Source: JAENWH01 sp038248745 (GTDB taxonomy: Bacteria; Bacillota; Clostridia; Peptostreptococcales; Anaerovoracaceae). From it: a stretch of 20,016 bases of DNA. The first letter of the stretch is position 1. Each line of letters starts with the position of its first letter. Both the position numbers and the translations under genes were made by a program. Shown piece by piece: positions 14,935-20,016 of the stretch. Under the pieces are notes generated by a model, which was not told where the DNA came from, ran no database searches, and saw only the letters and a program-made list of their open reading frames with translations. The stretch lies in NCBI GenBank assembly GCA_038248745.1, contig JBBRXC010000016.1, positions 1-20,016 on the forward strand. The letters are read 5' to 3'.

Positions 14935-15135
14935 CTACTCAATGTGATATTTTGTCTTGAACTTTTCAACACGTCCACCACGGTTTATAAATTTCTGCTG
15001 ACCCGTAAAGAACGGATGACAAGCAGAACAAACTTCTAATCTAAGCTCTTCTTTTATTGACTTAGTTACAAATGAGTTTCCGCATGCGCAAGTAACTGTG
15101 CATTCTTTAAAATCAGGATGTATACCTTCCTTCAT
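14935..15135 (-). CDS. rpmE: 50S ribosomal protein L31 (zinc-binding type)
   Basis: 66-residue large-subunit ribosomal protein. MKEGIHP at the N-terminus, HPFFTGQQKF and GGRVEKFKTKY are diagnostic. Four zinc ligands are present: Cys16, Cys18 (CAC) and Cys36, Cys39 (CSAC), so this is the zinc form and not the zinc-free paralogue. The start at 15135 has GAGGTGG about 5 bp upstream; an upstream in-frame ATG (15189) would add 18 non-conserved residues. It appears monocistronic, with a promoter at 15209-15237 and its own terminator. In many Firmicutes rpmE follows rho; here it sits between prmC and prfA. Confidence 0.96.
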   Translation of the reverse strand: MKEGIHPDFKECTVTCACGNSFVTKSIKEELRLEVCSACHPFFTGQQKFINRGGRVEKFKTKYHIE

Positions 15136-15208
15136 GTTTTCCACCTCTTTCTTCATCTCTTGTAGTTCGGCCTTGCTCAAATATATCAAATAGAACTACA
15201 GCCCTTAT

Positions 15209-15237
15209 AATATACCATATTAGGGTTTTGCGTGCAA
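15209..15237 (-). promoter_or_regulatory. Predicted promoter of rpmE
   Basis: Minus strand TTGCAC (15232-15237), 17-bp spacer, TATATT (15209-15214), about 74 bp before the rpmE start codon. Confidence 0.65.
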
Positions 15238-15239
15238 GT

Positions 15240-15499
15240 CATTTTTTGGTTTTACGCCGAATTTTTTGTCATAGCGGCCTGCCGGCCGAGTTCAGGTTTT
15301 CATGAGCGGCGTTAACCTTATCTTTCATTAATTATGCTCAGTAGGTTAACTATGACCGAATTACGAGAAAATCTATCTTGAGAAAATCTATCTTGAATGA
15401 AGCTGTAACTTCCAACCTTCAGAGAATTCTGAGAAACTCAAAGAAAATGGTTGAAGTTACATTTTCGTTCACTCAGTTTAGCAACAAACCTAATCAAAA
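15240..15499. other. Gene-free region between rpmE promoter and prmC with repeats and hairpins
   Basis: With the rpmE leader this makes a 364-bp gap without genes. It contains a GC-rich hairpin CGGCC/GGCCG (15275-15288), an inverted repeat GTTAACCT/AGGTTAAC (15311-15318, 15343-15350), a perfect tandem 15-mer GAGAAAATCTATCTT (15365-15379, 15380-15394), and an imperfect inverted repeat TGTAACTTCCAACC/GGTTGAAGTTACA (15404-15417, 15449-15461). No U-tract terminator for prmC is evident. Confidence 0.7.
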
Positions 15500-16453
15500 C
15501 TAATAAGTGATGATGGCCACCCTGTCATGCCCTGCCAGATCTTTCACCATCTTGAATTTTGAATAATTTTGACTTTTGTCGAATATTTCTGCAATCTCCG
15601 CTCCCTGGTCATGGCCGATTTCCATCATTAACACACCGCCTTTTTCAAGGAAATCTTTTGCTTCCAGCATAATAATCTTATAGAAATCCAACCCATCCTC
15701 TCCACCATCCAGGGCAAGCATCGGTTCATGATCTTTTACTTCCCTCTGTAATGTTGGAATCACTTCAGATTTTATGTAAGGCGGATTGGTTACAATCAAA
15801 TCAAATTTTTGTTTTGAAAACCTTTTTTTCAACGGCTGAAATAAATCTCCATGAACAAAATTCATTTGCTTGTTCACTTGCAGTTTTGCTGCATTGTCGA
15901 TTGCAACCGAAATAGCTTTCTGGCTTACATCCGCAGCCGTCACCTTGATTTTTTTCCCCGCTTCCACAGAATAATGGATCAAACTGATTCCAATAGCCCC
16001 GCTTCCACAGCAAAGATCAAGTACTTTCCACTCCCCCGTATGCATCGGTTTCATTTTTTTATTCTTCTTCATCTTACCATTAACCGGATCCGGTTCCTCA
16101 GCTTGCTTTATATCCGCCTGCTTCATATACTCCAAAGCGTTCTCAACCAATGTTTCCGTGTCCTGTCTAGGGATCAGAACATTTTCATTTACTTTGAAAG
16201 ACAGTCCCATAAATTCCTGAGATCCAGTAATATATTGCAAAGGCATTCCGGCAAGCCTGAAATCTACCAGTTCAAAGTACTTTTCAGCTTCCTTTTGATC
16301 CAGCATCTTTGGCTTCATTAAGAATAGCCCCGTATTGTCCAAATTATATTGATATTGGAAAAGACGTTCCGCATCAAGCTTCGGATCCATACAACCCGCT
16401 TCTTTTAATGCGCTCTCTGCCATTACCAATATTTCTTTAACCATTATACTCAT
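15500..16453 (-). CDS. prmC: Release factor glutamine methyltransferase
   Basis: N5-methylates the GGQ glutamine of release factors using SAM, raising termination efficiency. 317 residues, longer than typical homologues (about 280-290). Signatures: RQDTETLVE (96-104), the SAM-binding DLCCGSGAIGIS (146-157), and the catalytic NPPY (223-226). Extra length comes mainly from a Lys/Met-rich insertion at about 111-140, directly before the SAM-binding motif. TAGGAG lies about 8 bp before the ATG. It follows yqhQ by 73 bp, but is separated from its substrate gene prfA by rpmE. Confidence 0.95.
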   Translation of the reverse strand: MSIMVKEILVMAESALKEAGCMDPKLDAERLFQYQYNLDNTGLFLMKPKMLDQKEAEKYFELVDFRLAGMPLQYITGSQEFMGLSFKVNENVLIPRQDTETLVENALEYMKQADIKQAEEPDPVNGKMKKNKKMKPMHTGEWKVLDLCCGSGAIGISLIHYSVEAGKKIKVTAADVSQKAISVAIDNAAKLQVNKQMNFVHGDLFQPLKKRFSKQKFDLIVTNPPYIKSEVIPTLQREVKDHEPMLALDGGEDGLDFYKIIMLEAKDFLEKGGVLMMEIGHDQGAEIAEIFDKSQNYSKFKMVKDLAGHDRVAIITY

Positions 16454-16493
16454 TTGTCATGCTCCTAAGTTAGATTTTATTTGATATTTTTCA

Positions 16494-16563
16494 CTGGTTT
16501 ACAGTCGGTTTAGGTTCAGGTTCTGGCTACGAATCCTGGTTTGCAGTCGGTTTAGGTTCAGGT
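16494..16563. repeat. 42-bp-period duplication spanning the yqhQ stop codon
   Basis: A 28-base segment, CTGGTTTACAGTCGG onward, starts at 16494 and recurs at 16536 with one mismatch in 28. The period is 14 codons, so the two copies are in the same reading frame on the minus strand and are separated by the yqhQ UAG (16527-16529). Confidence 0.88.
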
Positions 16564-17660
16564 TCAGCTTTTGATTCTGATTCCAGTTCCGGTTCCCCTC
16601 CCTGACTTGAAGCCGGTTGTGAATTTGACTCCGCTTTCGGCGCTGCTTCCGATTTTCCATCAATATATGTGCGAATTCCGTCCTTCATTACGTAATTGCC
16701 CTCGTAACAAGGTGTGGAAGCAGGCTCCATAGCCGCTTTCATGGCAATGATTGCCACCTCAAGTTGCGAATCATCTGGTTCCAGTGTCGTCAGTTTTTGC
16801 AGATACAATCCTGGCAAACTCAACATTTTTACCACAGTTCCACTGCTTCTGCCAGCCCATCTGAGCAATTCATAGGAAAGCCCTGCAATAATCGGCAGCA
16901 AGAGAAGCCTTGACACGATTCTGAAAACTAAATTTGGCCAGCCAAGTAATGAAAAAAGAATCAGACTTATTACCATGACAAACATCAGAAAACTTGTACC
17001 GCAGCGTGGGTGTAATGTGTAAAACGGCTTACAATTTTCAACGGTTAAATCCAAACCTCTTTCATAACAGTGGATGCACTTATGCTCCGCTCCATGATAT
17101 TTGAAAACCGTCCGAATATCTTTCATCTTAGAAATCAACGCAATATATATTACAAAAAGTACAATTCGAAGTACGCCTTCAATCAAGTTCAGCACAATTT
17201 CATTTTCCACAAATCTTCCGGCCAAATCAACCAGCGCAGTTGGTGCAATGATAAAAATACCCACCGTAAAGAGCATTGCCAGAAAAACCGAAAAATATAG
17301 CATGATGTCCCATGCGCCTTTTACGCCAAAACGTTTCTCAAGCCATATTGTCATCTTGTCCTTTTCGTACATTGGCCCGTCTTCCCCCACGTAATTTTCA
17401 AGCACTTCGGCGGAATACATCAGCGTCTTCGTCCCATGAACCAAAGAACCGGCAAAAATAAACACGCCCCTAATGATAGGAAATTTTGTCCACTTGCTCT
17501 TTTCCCCTATGTTTTCAGTCTTAATATGTATTGAATCATCGGGCAATCTGACAGCAACAGCTGTTTTTGATTCCCCCTTCATCATGATCCCTTCAAGAAC
17601 AGCCTGCCCGCCAACCTTCGTTGGGCAAGAATCCTCTAAAAATATTTTCTTTAAATCCAT
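16527..17660 (-). CDS. yqhQ: DUF1385 membrane protein YqhQ
   Basis: A member of the DUF1385/YqhQ family of Firmicutes, whose biochemical role I cannot state. 377 residues. The N-terminal VGGQAVLEGIMMKG (16-29) is the family signature; KYHGAEHKCIHCYE (187-200) and TLHPRCGTSFLMF (215-227) hold conserved His and Cys residues suggestive of metal binding. Hydrophobic segments at about 117-145, 155-178 and 222-268 indicate several membrane helices. Residues 339-377 are a variable, Glu/Pro/Lys-rich tail ending EPEPKPTANQDS. The start at 17660 has AAGGAG 5 bp upstream; the frame runs 28 codons further through duplicated rho-end sequence and is not coding there. It follows rho by 49 bp. Confidence 0.9.
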   Translation of the reverse strand: MDLKKIFLEDSCPTKVGGQAVLEGIMMKGESKTAVAVRLPDDSIHIKTENIGEKSKWTKFPIIRGVFIFAGSLVHGTKTLMYSAEVLENYVGEDGPMYEKDKMTIWLEKRFGVKGAWDIMLYFSVFLAMLFTVGIFIIAPTALVDLAGRFVENEIVLNLIEGVLRIVLFVIYIALISKMKDIRTVFKYHGAEHKCIHCYERGLDLTVENCKPFYTLHPRCGTSFLMFVMVISLILFSLLGWPNLVFRIVSRLLLLPIIAGLSYELLRWAGRSSGTVVKMLSLPGLYLQKLTTLEPDDSQLEVAIIAMKAAMEPASTPCYEGNYVMKDGIRTYIDGKSEAAPKAESNSQPASSQGGEPELESESKAEPEPKPTANQDS

Positions 17661-17669
17661 CTTTTCTCC

Positions 17670-17730
17670 TTGTAATTGGGTTGTTTTCTTATAACTTGGT
17701 TGTTTTCCCTTATAATTGGGTTGTTTTTTT
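17670..17730. repeat. Triplicated 3' end of rho at the rho-yqhQ junction
   Basis: Three adjacent 19-21-bp units: 17710-17730 (the rho end with its stop), 17689-17709 and 17670-17688. On the minus strand each reads AAAACAACCCAATTA or close to it, followed by TAAGG, TAAG or CAAGGAG. The last unit provides the yqhQ ribosome binding site. Confidence 0.88.
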
Positions 17731-19815
17731 AATGACCTGAACAAAGTCCTTATTGGTCTTTGTGTGCGCCAGATTGTCGATTATTATTTCTGTAACGTCC
17801 TGTGTTCCCATATTGGCCATGGAACGGCGAATCATCCAAACCGCCTCCATCTCATCCGCTGACAACAGCAGGTCTTCTCTTCGAGTTCCCGATTTGTTCA
17901 GATTTATTGCTGGGAAAATCCTCTTCTCAGACAGCTTCCTGTCTAGATGAAGCTCCATATTACCTGTACCCTTGAATTCCTCAAAGATAACATCATCCAT
18001 ACGGCTTCCCGTTTCCACAAGTGCTGTGGCCAGTATTGTAATGCTCCCACCTTCTTCCATCTTTCTGGCTGCGCCGAAAAACTTTTTGGGCTTGTGTAAT
18101 GCTCCCGGGTCAAGGCCTCCGGATAAAGTTCTTCCAGATGAAGGCACCACCATGTTGTAAGCTCTTGCAAGCCTTGTAATACTGTCCAGCAAAATCACAA
18201 CGTCTTTTCCGTGCTCCACAAGTCTTTGGGCTCTCGCAAGAACCATTTCAGCAACTTTCACATGATGCTGAGGCTGCTCGTCAAAAGTGGAGTATATTAC
18301 CTCGCCGCCATTGAGCAGGGAACGTTTCATATCCGTTACTTCTTCAGGTCTTTCATCAATGAGGAGCACAATCATCTCAACCTCTGGATGAATTTTTTCG
18401 ATGCTATTCGCTATTTTTTTAAGTAATATTGTTTTCCCCGCTTTGGGAGGTGCAACAATCAGCCCTCTTTGGCCTTTGCCAATAGGGGCAATCAAATCTA
18501 TAAGTCTCATGGATAAATCTCTAGAACCGCCCTCCAGAACCAAACGTTCATTTGGGAATATTGGGGTCAAATCGTCAAAATCAGGCCTATTAATGGCAAC
18601 ACCCGGTTCGTCTCCATTTACTGTCACAACATATAACAGTGCGCCGAAACGCTCTCCCTCGTTAGGTTTTCTAGAAATCCCTTTAATTTTGTCTCCCGTT
18701 TTTAAATTAAATCTTCTTATTTGTGAAGGCGACACATATATGTCCTGATCACTCGTGAGGAAATTTGAAAAACGCATGAACCCAAACCCACCATCAGCCA
18801 ATTCCAAAATGCCTTCTACCTCTGGCCTGTCGCCTTTATCTGGTATTACCTGGCGTTCGTCTTTTAACTCCGGATTATTTATGTTTGAATTTGTATTTGT
18901 ATTTGAATTTGAATTTAGATTAGTGATTGTTTTTGTATTTAAATTTGGGATTAAAGTTCTTTTTGTATTCAAGTTTGGTTTCAGCGTTATGTTCTGACTC
19001 GGATTTTGGTTCACATTCTGATTCGAATTCTGATTCAGATTCAGATTCTGGTTCTCGTTGTCGCTGGCCGCTTTTTCAGTTGGACTATTGTCATTTCCCC
19101 GCTCGGAATCACCCTGAAATCCGCGCGCACTGCCAACATTCATATCTTCTGATTCGCCCTCATTATTTTTATAATTATCATTATCATTATCAAAATCAAT
19201 ATCATCATCTTCGTCATTTAGCGCCAGTTCCTTATCTAGAAAAGAGGTAAATCTCTCTTTTGGTTCAAGAACTAATTTGAATTCAGGTTTGAATTTGGAT
19301 TTGGATATCGATTTGGCATGAGCCTTGATTTCAGGCTTGATTGGCGATTCGAGTTGCGGCTTGATGGGAGATTCAATTTCAGGCTTGATGAGCAATTCGA
19401 GTTGCGACTTAGCTTCTGGTTTTGAATGTGGTTTAGGTTCAGGTTTTGAATCTGGTTTTGAATCTGGTTTTGATTCCGGCTTAGGTTCCGGTTTTAAATC
19501 TAATGTAGCTTCGGATTTTCCTTTTGATACTATTCTTGTTTCCAAATCTGCGTTTTTTGCGACGAAACCCTTAAAGCCTTGAGGCTCCATAGCAGGGAAT
19601 TCATCGGCAATCTTTGCTCCGCCTAGTTTTCCATCCCCTGAGTTTGATTCATGTTTTTTCACATCCGTCGATTGCCCCACAGTAGGGAGTTCTTCTCCTA
19701 CTAAAGCGGCCAATAGATCGGATTTTCTCAAAGTTTCATATTTCGCAACGCCAAAAATTCTGGCAATCTCCCTCAACTCTGACATTTTTTTCGCTTTCAA
19801 TGTTTCTAAATCCAT
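17710..19815 (-). CDS. rho: Transcription termination factor Rho with large Lys-Pro/Asn-rich insertion
   Basis: RNA-dependent hexameric ATPase that ends transcription. 701 residues against 419 in E. coli. Residues 1-37 are the Rho N-terminal helical domain (MDLETLKAKKMSELREIA). About 38-325 is an insertion: Lys-Pro repeats with Glu/Ser/Asp (108-180), an acidic run (201-214), and an Asn-rich stretch (251-314; 24 Asn of 64 residues by my count). The RNA-binding cold-shock-like domain follows (from about 331, EGILELADGGFGFMR), then the ATPase with Walker A APPKAGKT (455-462), Walker B VILLDS (540-545) and the R-loop/Q-loop region to the end. Catalytic parts look intact. AAGGAG lies 5 bp before the ATG at 19815; the frame's 8 extra codons lack support. 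A 7-copy 16-bp repeat lies upstream. Confidence 0.97.
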   Translation of the reverse strand: MDLETLKAKKMSELREIARIFGVAKYETLRKSDLLAALVGEELPTVGQSTDVKKHESNSGDGKLGGAKIADEFPAMEPQGFKGFVAKNADLETRIVSKGKSEATLDLKPEPKPESKPDSKPDSKPEPKPHSKPEAKSQLELLIKPEIESPIKPQLESPIKPEIKAHAKSISKSKFKPEFKLVLEPKERFTSFLDKELALNDEDDDIDFDNDNDNYKNNEGESEDMNVGSARGFQGDSERGNDNSPTEKAASDNENQNLNLNQNSNQNVNQNPSQNITLKPNLNTKRTLIPNLNTKTITNLNSNSNTNTNSNINNPELKDERQVIPDKGDRPEVEGILELADGGFGFMRFSNFLTSDQDIYVSPSQIRRFNLKTGDKIKGISRKPNEGERFGALLYVVTVNGDEPGVAINRPDFDDLTPIFPNERLVLEGGSRDLSMRLIDLIAPIGKGQRGLIVAPPKAGKTILLKKIANSIEKIHPEVEMIVLLIDERPEEVTDMKRSLLNGGEVIYSTFDEQPQHHVKVAEMVLARAQRLVEHGKDVVILLDSITRLARAYNMVVPSSGRTLSGGLDPGALHKPKKFFGAARKMEEGGSITILATALVETGSRMDDVIFEEFKGTGNMELHLDRKLSEKRIFPAINLNKSGTRREDLLLSADEMEAVWMIRRSMANMGTQDVTEIIIDNLAHTKTNKDFVQVIKKTTQL

Positions 19816-19886
19816 TATTTCTCCTTTTCCTTTTTGCACGAGTGTGCTGTAGATGGTAATTTTTCCGCTCGATTATTAACTTAACC

Positions 19887-19998
19887 CATTGTTTGTTTTA
19901 ATCATTGTTTGTTTTAATCATTGTTTGTTTTAATCATTGTTTGTTTTAATCATTGTTTGTTTTAATCATTGTTTGTTTTAATCATTGTTTGTTTTAAT
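19887..19998. repeat. Perfect 16-bp tandem repeat, seven copies, upstream of rho
   Basis: CATTGTTTGTTTTAAT repeated exactly seven times (starts 19887, 19903, 19919, 19935, 19951, 19967, 19983) with no mismatch. It lies 72-183 bp upstream of the rho start codon, in its leader or promoter region. No promoter can be assigned between the array and rho, so the array may be transcribed. Confidence 0.97.
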
Positions 19999-20016
19999 TA
20001 TTTTTAATTTTGATTC

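Noticed and set aside
15136..15189. N-terminal extension of L31 from the upstream ATG
   Set aside because: The extra 18 residues are not part of L31, and a GAGGTGG site sits directly before the internal ATG at 15135.
15851..16321. 156-codon plus-strand open frame
   Set aside because: Antisense to prmC, no ribosome binding site, no recognisable protein features; a shadow of the real gene.
19887..19998. Short upstream peptides encoded by the 16-bp repeat (each ATG gives MIKTND then a stop on the minus strand)
   Set aside because: Units are A-rich with no ribosome binding site before the ATGs; the tiny frames are a by-product of the repeat.
1..20016. Insertion sequence, prophage or defence island
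   Set aside because: No transposase, integrase, phage structural, toxin-antitoxin or restriction gene is visible; the long conserved housekeeping gene order argues for core chromosome.

Overview
The window looks like chromosome from a low-GC, Gram-positive anaerobe of the class Clostridia. The evidence is AT-rich intergenic DNA, strong GGAG-type ribosome binding sites, SAM-I and lysine riboswitches with intrinsic terminators, a bis-[4Fe-4S] aldo/keto reductase, and a rho to prmC to prfA to ywlC to rpiB to upp block in the order typical of Firmicutes. I cannot name genus or species from sequence alone.

Left part (1-2916, minus strand): metK and an aspartate kinase form a two-gene operon behind a promoter, a SAM-I riboswitch with an enlarged P3 arm, and a terminator. 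Middle part (2964-6773): accessory genes, namely an unrecognised 394-residue protein (+), a serine beta-lactamase-family hydrolase (-) and an Fe-S aldo/keto reductase (+). Next (6813-9558, plus strand): a promoter and lysine riboswitch drive dapA and dapB. They are followed by a 217-codon remnant of diaminopimelate decarboxylase (lysA) that lacks the catalytic lysine region and the C-terminal half. So two riboswitches sense two end products of the aspartate family, SAM on the metK/aspartokinase side and lysine on the dapAB side.

A 599-bp gene-free stretch (9559-10157) holds two arrays of degenerate 32-33-bp repeats around an AT-rich, palindrome-rich core. To its right, nine minus-strand housekeeping genes run rho, yqhQ, prmC, rpmE, prfA, ywlC, rpiB, upp, tyrS. 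They cover transcription termination, peptide release and its methylation, tRNA t6A synthesis, tRNA charging, pentose phosphate metabolism and uracil salvage. rpmE appears to be its own unit, with a promoter and a strong terminator.

The most striking features are repeats and low-complexity sequence. Rho carries an insertion of about 290 residues, with Lys-Pro, acidic and Asn-rich (prion-like) segments, and has a perfect 7 x 16-bp tandem repeat just upstream. A 31-bp palindromic arm occurs as two full hairpins and one half copy. Short tandem duplications sit at the ends of many genes (after the 394-residue gene, dapB, yqhQ, rho) and inside the SAM riboswitch. I found no transposase, phage gene, tRNA, rRNA or CRISPR array.
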